The translations under genes were made by a program, and so were the position numbers. Shown piece after piece: positions 53,286-61,977 of a stretch of 64,000 nucleotides of DNA. Location of the stretch: assembly GCA_900316645.1 (NCBI GenBank), contig ONDP01000022.1, forward strand, positions 1 to 64,000, read 5' to 3'. The first letter of the stretch is position 1; each line of letters opens with the position of its first letter. The notes under the pieces are model-generated. The model ran no database searches. It saw nothing but the letters and a program-made list of their open reading frames with translations, and had not been told where the DNA came from. Source of the DNA: an uncultured Prevotellaceae bacterium (GTDB lineage Bacteria > Bacteroidota > Bacteroidia > Bacteroidales > Bacteroidaceae).

Positions 53286-55457
53286 ATGGAACATTTAAAG
53301 ATATTCACCCAACTCATTGCCAGCGAGCTACACCTCTCTGAGCACGCAGTTGAAAACACGCTCAAACTGTTGGACGAAGGATGCACCATACCCTTTATCT
53401 CACGCTACCGCAAGGAACGCACCGGTGGACTCGACGAGGTGGAGATTACTGGTATCAGCGAACGTCTGACTCGACTCCAGGAGATTGCCAAGCGCAAGGA
53501 AACCATCGTCAGCACCATCACCGAACAGGGCAACATGACACCCGAATTGCAGAAACGCATCGACGAATGCTGGGAATCAACCGTTCTGGAAGACATCTAC
53601 CTGCCCTATAAACCCAAACGCCGCACCAGGGCTCAGGTGGCGCGCGAACTGGGGTTAGAACCTCTTGCACATCTCCTGCTGCTTCAACGCGAGCAAGACC
53701 CCAAGCGCGCTGCCCAGCGCTTTGTCGCAGGCGACGTTCCTGACGTCGCTACAGCCTTGAAGGGTGCCCAGGATATCATTGCCGAACAGATTAGCGAAGA
53801 GGAGCGTTCGCGCAATCAGGTGCGAGCTGCCTTCCGTCGCGAGGCGTTTATCGTATCGAAAGTGGTGAAGGGCAAGAAGGACGCTGACGAAGCCGCCAAA
53901 TATTCCGACTACTTCGATTGGGAAGAGCCGCTCAAGCGCTGTTCCTCCCATCGTCTGCTGGCTATGCGCCGTGGTGAAAACGAAGGTTTTCTGAGAGTCA
54001 GTATCACTATCGACGACGACGAGGCTGTCAGCCGTCTGCAACGCAATTACGTCAGAGGACAGGGAGCCTGTCAGCGACTCGTAGCCGAAGCCGTCGAGGA
54101 TGGTTATAAGCGACTGCTTTGTCCGTCCATCGAGACGGAGTTCTCAAACCTGAGCAAAGAGAAAGCTGACGAAGAGGCCATCAAGGTGTTTACCGAAAAC
54201 CTGCGACAACTGCTGCTTGGCGCGCCCTTAGGACAAAAGCGCGTGATGGGTATCGACCCAGGATTCCGCACAGGCTGTAAGGTGGTTTGTCTCGACGCAC
54301 AGGGCAATCTGCTTCACCACGAAGCCATATTCCCCCACCCTCCCGTCAATCACCGGATGCAGGCCACCGTCCACGTTCAACAGATGATTCACGACTATCA
54401 GATTGAGGCGATAGCCATAGGCAACGGCACTGCCAGTCGCGAGACGAAGGAATTTGTGGAGGATTGTGTCAAATCAATCCCTTCTCCTAAAGGCGAGGGG
54501 ACTGTGGTGAGACTTTTCGTTGTCAGCGAAGACGGTGCCTCCGTTTACTCTGCCTCGAAAACGGCTCGCGATGAATTCCCTGACGAGGATGTCACCGTGC
54601 GTGGTGCCGTCTCGATAGGCAGGCGACTGATGGACCCCTTGGCAGAACTGGTAAAGATTGACCCAAAGAGCATTGGCGTCGGACAGTATCAGCACGATGT
54701 TGACCAAACCAAACTGAAACATTCACTCGACCAGACCGTCGAGAGTTGTGTTAATCTGGTGGGAGTCAATCTGAACACTGCCTCACAACACTTGCTCATG
54801 TATGTCAGCGGCCTCGGTCCCACACTGGCTAAGAACATAGTGGATTACAGAAAAGAGAACGGAGCCTTCACCAGTCGCGCCCAATTGAAGAAGGTGCCCC
54901 GACTCGGTCCTGCTGCCTATCAGCAGTGCGCCGGTTTCCTCCGCATCCCCGATGCCAAGAACCCACTCGACAACAGCGCCGTCCATCCTGAGAGTTACCA
55001 CATCGTGGAACAGATGGCTAAGGACTGCCAGTGCACCGTCAGCGACTTAATCAGCAATCATGAGAAACGCGCCCAAATCGACATCCGCAACTACGTCACC
55101 GACACCATCGGACTACCCACCCTCACCGACATCATGAAGGAGTTGGAGAAGCCCGGACGCGACCCTCGTGAGCAGATTGAGGAATTCGAATTTGACGCCA
55201 GCGTGCAGACGATGGAAGACTTGCACGAAGGAATGGAACTGCCTGGTATTGTGACAAATATAACAAACTTCGGAGCCTTCGTTGACATTGGCGTACACCA
55301 AGACGGACTGGTACATATCTCGCAATTAGCCGACAAATATGTGAGTGACCCCACACAGGTTGTGAAGCTTCATCAGCATGTGCGAGTCCGTGTACTGGAA
55401 GTCGATTTACGCCGCCATCGCATCTCGCTTAGCATGAGAGGAATGGGCAAAAAGTAG
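53286..55457 (+). CDS. tex: Tex-family RNA-binding transcription accessory protein
   Basis: The 723-residue protein has the N-terminal helical Tex region, a YqgF-like RNase H-fold domain (MGIDPGFRTGCKVV), helix-hairpin-helix units (VGVNLNTASQHLLMYVSGLG) and a C-terminal S1 RNA-binding domain (GMELPGIVTNITNFGAFVDIG). It acts in general transcription or RNA handling in the cytoplasm. Between the RNase H-like strands there is a short SPKGEG segment whose DNA (54478-54510) resembles the C-rich/G-rich palindromes found between genes, so it may be a small in-frame insertion. Confidence 0.94.
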   Translation: MEHLKIFTQLIASELHLSEHAVENTLKLLDEGCTIPFISRYRKERTGGLDEVEITGISERLTRLQEIAKRKETIVSTITEQGNMTPELQKRIDECWESTVLEDIYLPYKPKRRTRAQVARELGLEPLAHLLLLQREQDPKRAAQRFVAGDVPDVATALKGAQDIIAEQISEEERSRNQVRAAFRREAFIVSKVVKGKKDADEAAKYSDYFDWEEPLKRCSSHRLLAMRRGENEGFLRVSITIDDDEAVSRLQRNYVRGQGACQRLVAEAVEDGYKRLLCPSIETEFSNLSKEKADEEAIKVFTENLRQLLLGAPLGQKRVMGIDPGFRTGCKVVCLDAQGNLLHHEAIFPHPPVNHRMQATVHVQQMIHDYQIEAIAIGNGTASRETKEFVEDCVKSIPSPKGEGTVVRLFVVSEDGASVYSASKTARDEFPDEDVTVRGAVSIGRRLMDPLAELVKIDPKSIGVGQYQHDVDQTKLKHSLDQTVESCVNLVGVNLNTASQHLLMYVSGLGPTLAKNIVDYRKENGAFTSRAQLKKVPRLGPAAYQQCAGFLRIPDAKNPLDNSAVHPESYHIVEQMAKDCQCTVSDLISNHEKRAQIDIRNYVTDTIGLPTLTDIMKELEKPGRDPREQIEEFEFDASVQTMEDLHEGMELPGIVTNITNFGAFVDIGVHQDGLVHISQLADKYVSDPTQVVKLHQHVRVRVLEVDLRRHRISLSMRGMGKK

Positions 55458-55462
55458 CGATA

Positions 55463-55478
55463 TACCAAACGTATGGTA
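55463..55478. promoter_or_regulatory. Palindromic operator, site 1 of the sulfur regulon
   Basis: TACCAAACGTATGGTA, one mismatch from a perfect palindrome. Its centre is 54.5 bases before the first base of the -7 box, exactly as at the cysK promoter. Confidence 0.7.
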
Positions 55479-55501
55479 GGCAGAATAACCGAAAAGCGGT
55501 A

Positions 55502-55532
55502 TTGTGTAACTACCAAATTCGCCATACCTTTG
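55502..55532 (+). promoter_or_regulatory. Promoter of the response regulator operon
   Basis: A weak -33 (TTGT, 55502-55505), 19 bases and TACCTTTG (55525-55532). The same weak -33 and spacing occur at cysK, which fits dependence on an activator. Confidence 0.7.
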
Positions 55533-55560
55533 CACTCATCAAACTAAATGAGACAAAAGT

Positions 55561-56205
55561 ATGGTGAATTTTATTTTAGCCGACAATCAGGAGCTCACGG
55601 CATTTGCCCTGAAGACTCTTATTCGCGAACACGAAAGTGCCACTGTCCATCATGCTGCCGACAAAGACGAATTGGTCAGTCAGTTGCAGAAAGAAGAAAG
55701 AAGCATCGTGGTTCTCGACTATACCTTATTTAATATACAGGACGAGGAACAGTTACTGATTATCATCGAACGGTTTCCCCGAGCACAATGGCTGATGGTG
55801 AGCGACGACCTCACCGTTCAAGTCATGCGTAAACTGGTATATACCGTCCGCAATGTGAGTATCGTGTTCAAGGACTCGCCCTTTAAGCTGTTTCACCACG
55901 CCATCGACTATGCCATCCGGGGTGAGCGCTATCTCTGCCAGCGTGCAGCAGAAGTACTGATTTGCCAACAGGCTAACGACGAGCAGCAGCCGAAGGTGCT
56001 GACCCAAACCGAACTGGAAATACTGCGAGGTGTAGCTCAGGGAAAGACTACCAAGGAGATTGCCAACGAGCGATACTCCAGCATCCACACCATCAATACC
56101 CACAAGAAGAATATTTTCCGAAAACTACAGGTGAATACCGCCCACGAAGCCATTAAATATGCCTTTCGCGCCGGATTGGTTGATCCTTCCGAATTCTATA
56201 TTTAA
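55561..56205 (+). CDS. Orphan LuxR/NarL-type response regulator
   Basis: The 214-residue protein has a receiver domain with Asp53 (IVVLDYTLF) and Lys104 (VFKDSP). One residue of the usual acidic pair is Asn9 (LADNQELT), so phosphorylation may be weakened. The C-terminal DNA-binding helix-turn-helix is clear (LTQTELEILRGVAQGKTTKE, SSIHTINTHKKNIFRKLQ). No histidine kinase is nearby. It is directly followed by two PLP sulfur enzymes and carries a palindromic site upstream that also precedes cysK. I infer it may be the activator of both units. Confidence 0.9.
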   Translation: MVNFILADNQELTAFALKTLIREHESATVHHAADKDELVSQLQKEERSIVVLDYTLFNIQDEEQLLIIIERFPRAQWLMVSDDLTVQVMRKLVYTVRNVSIVFKDSPFKLFHHAIDYAIRGERYLCQRAAEVLICQQANDEQQPKVLTQTELEILRGVAQGKTTKEIANERYSSIHTINTHKKNIFRKLQVNTAHEAIKYAFRAGLVDPSEFYI

Positions 56206-57393
56206 ATGATGATGAAGAAACAAACAATAGCCATCAACACCCCCTATGTGCGGGAGGACGTCTATGGCTCGCTCTCCGTACCTGTCTATCATAACGTGTC
56301 GTTCGAGTTCAGTGACGCCCAAGAGATGTCGGATGTCTTTTGCAATCGCATCAAAGGTCCCGACTATGCACGTGTAGAGAATCCCACTGTGACGAATCTG
56401 GAGCAACGGGTACGCCAACTGACAGATGCTGCCCATGTGACAGCTTTCACCTCAGGCATGGCTGCTATCAGCAATACACTCCTTGCCGTTGCCTCGCAGG
56501 GCAAGAACATCGTGACTTCCAACCATCTCTTTGGCAACACACTCGCCCTTGTCACCAATACTCTCTTGCGCTATGGCGTAAAGCCCCGTTTGCGCGACTT
56601 GACCGACTTACAAGCCGTCGAAGACGCTATTGACGATGAAACATGTTGTGTGTTTCTGGAGATTGTCACCAATCCACAACTGGAGGTAGCCGACCTGCAA
56701 TCCATCGCAGAGGCAGCCCATCAGAAAGGTGTTCCTGTGATAGCCGATTCCACGGTGATTCCTTTTACTGAGACGCATTTGAAAGATTTAGGCGTGGATG
56801 TCGAAGTGGTGTCGAGTACGAAATACCTCTCTGGAGGCGGAACGTCATTGGGAGGACTCGTCATTGACTATGGCACCTTTCCTTTGATTAACCAGCGCAT
56901 CAAATACGAATTGTTGTTTAACCTCGGTGCCTATATGACACCACAGGCTGCTTATCTGCAGACATTAGGACTGGAGACCCTTGACGTGCGCTATCAGCGA
57001 CAGGCTGCCAATGCCTTACAACTTGCCAAAATATTGAGGGAACAGGATTTGATTCAGCGTGTCAACTACATCGGATTAGCGGATAACCCCTATTACGAAC
57101 TTGCCCAGCGACAGTTCGGTAAGACAGCCGGTGCTATGCTGACTTTCGACCTGGCAAGCAAAGAGGCGTGTTTCCGTTTCCTTAACCGTCTGAAACTGAT
57201 TCATCGTGCCACCAATCTCTTTGACAACCGTACGCTGGCCATTCACCCCGCAAGCACTATCTTCGGGCTCTTCCCTCCCCGGCAGCTGGAGCAGATGGAT
57301 GTACGGCAGACCACTATCCGTCTCTCGGTGGGATTAGAGGCGGCAGAAGACATATTTGACGACATTCAACAAGCACTGACAGATGACTTATAG
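56206..57393 (+). CDS. Cys/Met-metabolism PLP enzyme (cystathionine gamma-synthase/O-acetylhomoserine sulfhydrylase family)
   Basis: The 395-residue fold-type I PLP enzyme carries the family features: DYARVENPTVTNLEQRV (Tyr54, Arg56 from the partner subunit), TSGMAAIS, Asp181 (IADSTVIP) and the PLP lysine Lys206 in SSTKYLSGGGTSLGG. It could join O-acetylhomoserine with cysteine (gamma-synthase) or sulfide (MetY-like), or act as a lyase; sequence alone does not decide. It starts directly after the regulator stop codon. Three Met codons in a row make the exact start uncertain. Confidence 0.88.
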   Translation: MMMKKQTIAINTPYVREDVYGSLSVPVYHNVSFEFSDAQEMSDVFCNRIKGPDYARVENPTVTNLEQRVRQLTDAAHVTAFTSGMAAISNTLLAVASQGKNIVTSNHLFGNTLALVTNTLLRYGVKPRLRDLTDLQAVEDAIDDETCCVFLEIVTNPQLEVADLQSIAEAAHQKGVPVIADSTVIPFTETHLKDLGVDVEVVSSTKYLSGGGTSLGGLVIDYGTFPLINQRIKYELLFNLGAYMTPQAAYLQTLGLETLDVRYQRQAANALQLAKILREQDLIQRVNYIGLADNPYYELAQRQFGKTAGAMLTFDLASKEACFRFLNRLKLIHRATNLFDNRTLAIHPASTIFGLFPPRQLEQMDVRQTTIRLSVGLEAAEDIFDDIQQALTDDL

Positions 57394-58558
57394 TTTTGAC
57401 AAAATAGTTGACCGCCGTGGCAGTGGCGACTTGAAACACGGCGTACTGCAGGAGCGATACGGACGCTCCGACCTGCTGCCCCTGTGGGTAGCCGACATGG
57501 ACTTCGAAACGCCGCCTTTCATCACCGAAGCACTGCGCCAACGCCTTGTCCACTCGCTGTTCGGCTATACCATAGTGCCGGAAGAGCTATGGGACGTCAT
57601 CATCCAATGGACGTTGGAGCATCACGGATGGCAGGTTCAGCGCGAGTGGCTGACATATATCCCCGGCATCGTAAAGGGCATCGGTATGGCGATAAACGTA
57701 TTTTCCGAGGAGGGCGACAAGGTTATCATCCAACCGCCCGTCTATCACCCCTTCCGGCTCACCCCTCAGGGTAACGGACGCAAGGTGGTATATAACCCGC
57801 TGCGAGAATTGCCCGACGGCAGTTACGACATGGACTTTGAACAGCTGGAACAGGTGACGGACGAGCATTGCAAAATACTGATACTGAGCAATCCGCACAA
57901 CCCTGCCGGCATCTGCTGGAAGGAGGACACGTTACGGCGACTGGCTCATTTCTGCTACGAACACCATATCCTCGTCTTGTCGGACGAGATACATAGCGAT
58001 ATGGCACTCTTCGGAAACCGTCATATCCCTTTCGCAACAGTCAGCGACGAAGCAGCCGCATGTAGCATCACCTTCGCCGCACCCTCGAAGACATTCAACA
58101 TAGCAGGCATCGTCAGCAGTTATGCCATTGTACCCAATCCGACGCTTCGTCGCCGATTCTACAGTTGGTTAGAGGCCAATGAACTGAACGACCCCCCACT
58201 CTTCTCGCCCATTGCCACCATAGCAGCCTACAGTCAGGGCGAGTCATGGCGCAAGCAGATGCTGGCATATATCGAAGAGAACATCCGCTTCGTGGAGGAA
58301 TACTGCCAGCAGCATCTGCCGAAGATAAAACCCTGGCGACCAGAAGCCTCTTTCCTGGTATGGCTCGACTGCCGCCCACTGGGATTGCAGCACGACGAAC
58401 TGATAGATTTGTTTGTCAACCGCGCCCACCTTGCACTGAACGACGGAGCAATGTTCGGCCCTGGCGGCGAGGGCTTTATGCGCCTTAACGTAGGAACACC
58501 CCGCAGCATCCTGTTACAGGCCCTCCTCCAATTAGAACAGGCCATGAACAAAGCCTGA
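57383..58558 (+). CDS. MalY/PatB-family PLP C-S lyase (cystathionine beta-lyase)
   Basis: The 391-residue protein is a class I aminotransferase-fold PLP enzyme of the MalY/PatB group. It has PLWVADMDFETPPFI at the start, SNPHNPAGICW, LSDEIHSDM and the PLP lysine in APSKTFNIAG. The group cleaves cystathionine or other beta C-S bonds to give homocysteine or thiols. It overlaps the preceding gene by 11 bases and is followed by a strong terminator. With its neighbour it would complete transsulfuration from O-acetylhomoserine to homocysteine. Confidence 0.92.
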   Translation: MTYSFDKIVDRRGSGDLKHGVLQERYGRSDLLPLWVADMDFETPPFITEALRQRLVHSLFGYTIVPEELWDVIIQWTLEHHGWQVQREWLTYIPGIVKGIGMAINVFSEEGDKVIIQPPVYHPFRLTPQGNGRKVVYNPLRELPDGSYDMDFEQLEQVTDEHCKILILSNPHNPAGICWKEDTLRRLAHFCYEHHILVLSDEIHSDMALFGNRHIPFATVSDEAAACSITFAAPSKTFNIAGIVSSYAIVPNPTLRRRFYSWLEANELNDPPLFSPIATIAAYSQGESWRKQMLAYIEENIRFVEEYCQQHLPKIKPWRPEASFLVWLDCRPLGLQHDELIDLFVNRAHLALNDGAMFGPGGEGFMRLNVGTPRSILLQALLQLEQAMNKA

Positions 58559-58568
58559 CAACAAAAAG

Positions 58569-58600
58569 CCCCTATCCTTTTGGAGAGGGGTTGGGGAGAG
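58569..58600. repeat. C-rich/G-rich palindromic element
   Basis: CCCCTATCC, four bases, GGAGAGGGG, then TTGGGGAGAG. A related copy is at 58715-58743 and another inside tex at 54478-54510. Confidence 0.6.
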
Positions 58601-58629
58601 GCTGTTGGGGAGAGGCCGACATCAACCAG

Positions 58630-58664
58630 AAACCCCACACGATGAATGATACCGTGTGGGGTTT
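58630..58664 (+). terminator. Terminator of the response regulator/PLP enzyme operon
   Basis: AAACCCCACACG pairs perfectly with CGTGTGGGGTTT and a T run follows. It isolates the cysK promoter downstream. Confidence 0.9.
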
Positions 58665-58760
58665 TATACTTAAATAGGTCGAAACTTCCTGCCCATCGCC
58701 TCGACAAAAATCGTGCCCCCCTCCCCTACAAGGCGAAAAGGGGCTACGAAAAAATGCCAA

Positions 58761-58778
58761 ATACCAAACGTTTGGTAT
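58761..58778. promoter_or_regulatory. Palindromic operator, site 2 of the sulfur regulon
   Basis: ATACCAAACGTTTGGTAT is an 18-base perfect palindrome, centred 54.5 bases before the first base of the cysK -7 box, the same distance as site 1. Confidence 0.8.
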
Positions 58779-58800
58779 ATGAAATGCCACAAGAGTGTGA

Positions 58801-58831
58801 TTGTGAGGCACACTGAAACCCACTACCTTTG
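58801..58831 (+). promoter_or_regulatory. Promoter of the cysK-encapsulin operon
   Basis: TTGT (58801-58804), 19 bases, TACCTTTG (58824-58831), then 32 bases to ATG. The gap 58559-58863 holds the upstream terminator, two G-rich palindromes, the operator and this promoter. Confidence 0.75.
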
Positions 58832-58863
58832 CAAACGGAAATTTACACAAAAACATTAAGTAT

Positions 58864-59805
58864 ATGGCAAACATCGCCCACAACCTCATTGACTTGCTCG
58901 GCAACACCCCGTTGCTGGAACTGAGTCGCACAGAAAAAAAAGAAAAGTTGAAAGCCCGTATCATCGTGAAACTGGAATTGTTCAACCCTGCACGAAGCGT
59001 GAAAGACCGTGTAGGCTTTGCAATGCTCGATGATGCCGAGCGTCGTGGTGTCATCAATAAAGATACTACGATTATCGAACCCACCAGCGGGAATACCGGT
59101 ATCGGTCTTGCGCTGGTAAGTGCCATACGCGGCTACCGCCTGATACTGACCATGCCGGAGTCGATGTCACTGGAACGCCGCAAACTGCTAAGGGCACTGG
59201 GCGCCGAACTGGTGCTGACTCCAGCCTATGAAGGAATGGCTGGTGCCATCCGTAAGGCACAAGAGCTGGCACAAGGCATTGGCAATGCCTTCATCCCCCA
59301 GCAGTTTGAAAACAAGGCAAACGCTGAGATTCACCGTAAGACGACTGCCGAGGAGATATGGCGCGACACCGACGGGAAAGTTGACATCCTCGTGGCGGGA
59401 ATCGGTACGGGCGGCACCATCACTGGTGTTGGCGAAGTATTGAAGAAGTATAATCCCCACATTCAGGTCATTGCCGTTGAGCCCGACAGTTCGCCCGTGC
59501 TGAGCGGAGGCAAGCCAGGTCCTCACAAACTGCAGGGCATTGGCGCTGGTTTCGTTCCCAAGGTACTGAATACAACCATCTATGACGAGATCATCCGCAT
59601 CAAGGACGATGAGGCATACGATCGCGGACGACAACTTGCCCGTACGGACGGAGTACTGACCGGTGTATCGTCAGCTGCCGCCGTCGCTGCCGCTATCCGC
59701 ATTGCCAAACGTCCGGAAAACGAGAAGAAGAATATCGTAGTCATCCTACCCGACACGGGCGAAAGATACTTAAGTACACCTATTTATAATTTCGAACAAC
59801 AATGA
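58864..59805 (+). CDS. cysK: Cysteine synthase (O-acetylserine sulfhydrylase)
   Basis: The 313-residue fold-type II PLP enzyme makes cysteine from O-acetylserine and sulfide or a protein-bound sulfur. The PLP lysine is Lys47 ([11 protein letters not shown]), the substrate loop is [11 protein letters not shown], and the phosphate-binding loop [13 protein letters not shown] is intact. It is first in the operon cysK-dsrE-tusA-encapsulin-desulfurase-thiS-thiF. Its stop overlaps the next start by four bases. Whether it takes sulfide or sulfur from the ThiS-like carrier downstream is an open question. Confidence 0.95.
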   Translation: MANIAHNLIDLLGNTPLLELSRTEKKEKLKARIIVKLELFNPARSVKDRVGFAMLDDAERRGVINKDTTIIEPTSGNTGIGLALVSAIRGYRLILTMPESMSLERRKLLRALGAELVLTPAYEGMAGAIRKAQELAQGIGNAFIPQQFENKANAEIHRKTTAEEIWRDTDGKVDILVAGIGTGGTITGVGEVLKKYNPHIQVIAVEPDSSPVLSGGKPGPHKLQGIGAGFVPKVLNTTIYDEIIRIKDDEAYDRGRQLARTDGVLTGVSSAAAVAAAIRIAKRPENEKKNIVVILPDTGERYLSTPIYNFEQQ

Positions 59806-60281
59806 GCGACACTAAGAAACTAAGCCTCATCGCCTTCAGTGGAGATTTCGACAAGCTGACGGCAGTATTCACCCTCGCTACAGGTGCCGCTGCTGTGGGA
59901 TACGAGGTAAACATCTTCTTCACCTTCTGGGGACTGGATGCTATCAAGAAGAAACAGGGACGTGCGTTCCTTGGTGCTAACTGGTTGACAAAACTGTTCG
60001 GATTCATGATGGGCGGTCTAAAGACAACACCCACCAGCCGATTCAATTTCCTGGGAGCAGGTCCCAAGATATTCCGCTACCTGATGCGTAAGAATAACGT
60101 AGCAACCTTAGAGGAACTGGTAGAGGCGGCAAAGGTCTTGGGTGTCAACCTGTATGCATGCGAGATGGCCATGCACGTGTTGGGACTGAAGAAAGAAGAC
60201 TTCATCCCCGAAGTCAAGGACGTGCTGGGCGTAGCAACATTCCTGCAGCTATCAGAAGGAGGACGTACATTATTTATTTAA
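59802..60281 (+). CDS. DsrE/DsrF-like sulfur-transfer protein
   Basis: The 159-residue protein has the DsrE fold pattern: an N-terminal strand ([20 protein letters not shown]), [13 protein letters not shown], a glycine-rich middle and a single conserved cysteine, Cys120 (NLYACEMAM), which is the likely persulfide carrier. It is annotated in many genomes as DsrE/DsrF/DrsH-like or peroxiredoxin family. It overlaps cysK and is ten bases before the TusA-like gene, a pairing known from sulfur relay systems in which DsrE and TusA exchange persulfide. Confidence 0.9.
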   Translation: MSDTKKLSLIAFSGDFDKLTAVFTLATGAAAVGYEVNIFFTFWGLDAIKKKQGRAFLGANWLTKLFGFMMGGLKTTPTSRFNFLGAGPKIFRYLMRKNNVATLEELVEAAKVLGVNLYACEMAMHVLGLKKEDFIPEVKDVLGVATFLQLSEGGRTLFI

Positions 60282-60291
60282 ATATAAAGAT

Positions 60292-60516
60292 ATGGCAACA
60301 AAAACATTAGACATCACGAAGGAACATTGCCCGATGACCTTCGTCAAAACCAAAATCGAATTGGCAAAATTGCAGACAGGCGACATCCTGGAGGTGCTGC
60401 TCTCTGAGGGCGAACCTCTGGACAACGTGCCCCGCAATGCAGTAGATCAGGGATATGAAGTGCTCTCCGTAGAGCATGTAGAGGGAACAACACATAAAGT
60501 AATTATCAAGAAATAA
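60292..60516 (+). CDS. TusA-like sulfur carrier protein
   Basis: The 74-residue protein has the TusA/SirA signature with Cys13 (EHCPMTFVKTKIELAKLQTG). The usual CPxP is CPMT here. The fold is the small two-layer type, complete at this length. It should accept persulfide from a cysteine desulfurase and pass it on. It sits 21 bases before the encapsulin gene. Confidence 0.9.
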   Translation: MATKTLDITKEHCPMTFVKTKIELAKLQTGDILEVLLSEGEPLDNVPRNAVDQGYEVLSVEHVEGTTHKVIIKK

Positions 60517-60537
60517 CTCATAAAAAACAAATTAACT

Positions 60538-61977
60538 ATGGCAGATTCAAATCTTCAGCGCAGTGTAACCACTGTCACAGCCAGAAAACTGGCGACCACC
60601 ACCAAGACTGCCCCTCAGATGGGTAGTATCACTCCTCGTCTTCTCCTGAAACTCCTTCCTTGGGTTCAGGTCAGTGGCGGTACCTTCCGCGTCAACCGTA
60701 CCAAGGTAGAACTGAAGAAGACCGAGCGTTTGAATATCGAGTATCTGAATGGGGTTCCCTCATTTACCGCTAAGAGTCTGAAGCAGATTCCTCTGTTCTC
60801 TGCTTTCGATGATGAGATTGTGACTCGTCTGGCAAGTTCCTTCGAAACCGTCGAGGTATCCCTGGGTAACCTTTTCGTCAAAGAAGGCAAGGACAAGCAA
60901 AAGTTCTTCATTGTAGCCAGTGGTCAGGCTGAGGTCATCAACAAAGGTCCTCATGGCGAAGAGCTGCGTATCGCCTTGTTGGGCGACGGTGAGTTCTTCG
61001 GTGAGGCAGACCTCCTGAACGATGCCGCCTCCACAGTGAGCGTCCGCGCCGTCACACCTTCAGTATTCCTCTCGCTGAAACTTTCTGAATTAGAGAAGTT
61101 CATCAAGGAGGTTCCCGACTTCCGTCAGACATTCCAGAAGGCTGTCGATAAGCAGCTGCGCTTGAAGGCAACCGTCAATGACCATGGTGAGAAGCACATC
61201 GACTTGGTCAGTGGTCATGAGGAGGATAATATCATTCCGGAAACTTATATCGATTATGAGGAAAACCCCACGGAATACAGTCTCAATACCCTGCAGACCG
61301 TTGTTCGTGTACACACTCGAGTAAGTGACCTTTATAATAATCCCTACAACCAACTCGAAGAGCAATTGCGTCTCTCCATTGAAAGCATCAAAGAGCGTCA
61401 GGAATGGGAACTTATCAACAATACCCAATTCGGACTCCTTGCCTCTGTCAGTCCTGCCCATCGCATCACTACACGCTATGGCGCACCGACACCCGACGAC
61501 CTTGACGAATTACTGTCATTGGTTTGGAAGGAACCAGCTTTCTTCATTGCCCATCCACGTGCCATTGCCGCCTTTGAGCGTGAGTGTACATGGCGTGGCG
61601 TACCACCTGTGACCACTGACCTCTTCGGCACGAAAGTCATCCTATGGCGCGGTGTTCCCTTGATTCCCTCTGATAAGGTAGAGGTAGAAGGACAATTCCT
61701 GACTGGTCGTGGCGTAGGAACAACGAAAATCATCCTCGTTCGCACTGGTGAGAAGAACCAGGGTGTAGTAGGTCTGCACCAAAGTGGTATCCCTGGTGAG
61801 ATTGCTCCGTCGCTCAGTGCGCGCCTGATGGGTCTCGACAAATTTGGTGTCGCCTCCTATCTGTTGACCAAGTATTTCAGTCTTGCAGCATTGACCGACG
61901 ATGCCATTGCTGTCCTTGAGAATGTGGAGGTAGGCTACTACCACGACTACCAGCATCGTAATAAAGTAGAGAAATAA
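60538..61977 (+). CDS. Family 2 encapsulin shell protein with inserted cNMP-binding-like domain
   Basis: The 479-residue protein has the family 2 encapsulin N-terminus (TARKLATTTKTAPQMGSITP, LLKLLPWVQVSGGTFRVNR) and HK97-fold shell from 211 to the end. Residues 78-210 form an inserted cyclic-nucleotide-binding-like domain with the cassette GEFFGEADLLNDAASTVSVR. By that insertion it would be subtype 2B. The cassette keeps Phe-Gly-Glu, but the phosphate-binding Arg position (PR of the usual cassette) is Ser, so ligand binding is doubtful. The protein should self-assemble into a cytoplasmic nanocompartment. Its stop overlaps the cargo gene start by one base. Confidence 0.93.
   Translation: MADSNLQRSVTTVTARKLATTTKTAPQMGSITPRLLLKLLPWVQVSGGTFRVNRTKVELKKTERLNIEYLNGVPSFTAKSLKQIPLFSAFDDEIVTRLASSFETVEVSLGNLFVKEGKDKQKFFIVASGQAEVINKGPHGEELRIALLGDGEFFGEADLLNDAASTVSVRAVTPSVFLSLKLSELEKFIKEVPDFRQTFQKAVDKQLRLKATVNDHGEKHIDLVSGHEEDNIIPETYIDYEENPTEYSLNTLQTVVRVHTRVSDLYNNPYNQLEEQLRLSIESIKERQEWELINNTQFGLLASVSPAHRITTRYGAPTPDDLDELLSLVWKEPAFFIAHPRAIAAFERECTWRGVPPVTTDLFGTKVILWRGVPLIPSDKVEVEGQFLTGRGVGTTKIILVRTGEKNQGVVGLHQSGIPGEIAPSLSARLMGLDKFGVASYLLTKYFSLAALTDDAIAVLENVEVGYYHDYQHRNKVEK

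Noticed and set aside
60769..61167. A Crp/Fnr-type regulator, suggested by the cyclic-nucleotide-binding-like sequence
   Set aside because: There is no helix-turn-helix; the segment is an insertion within an encapsulin shell protein.
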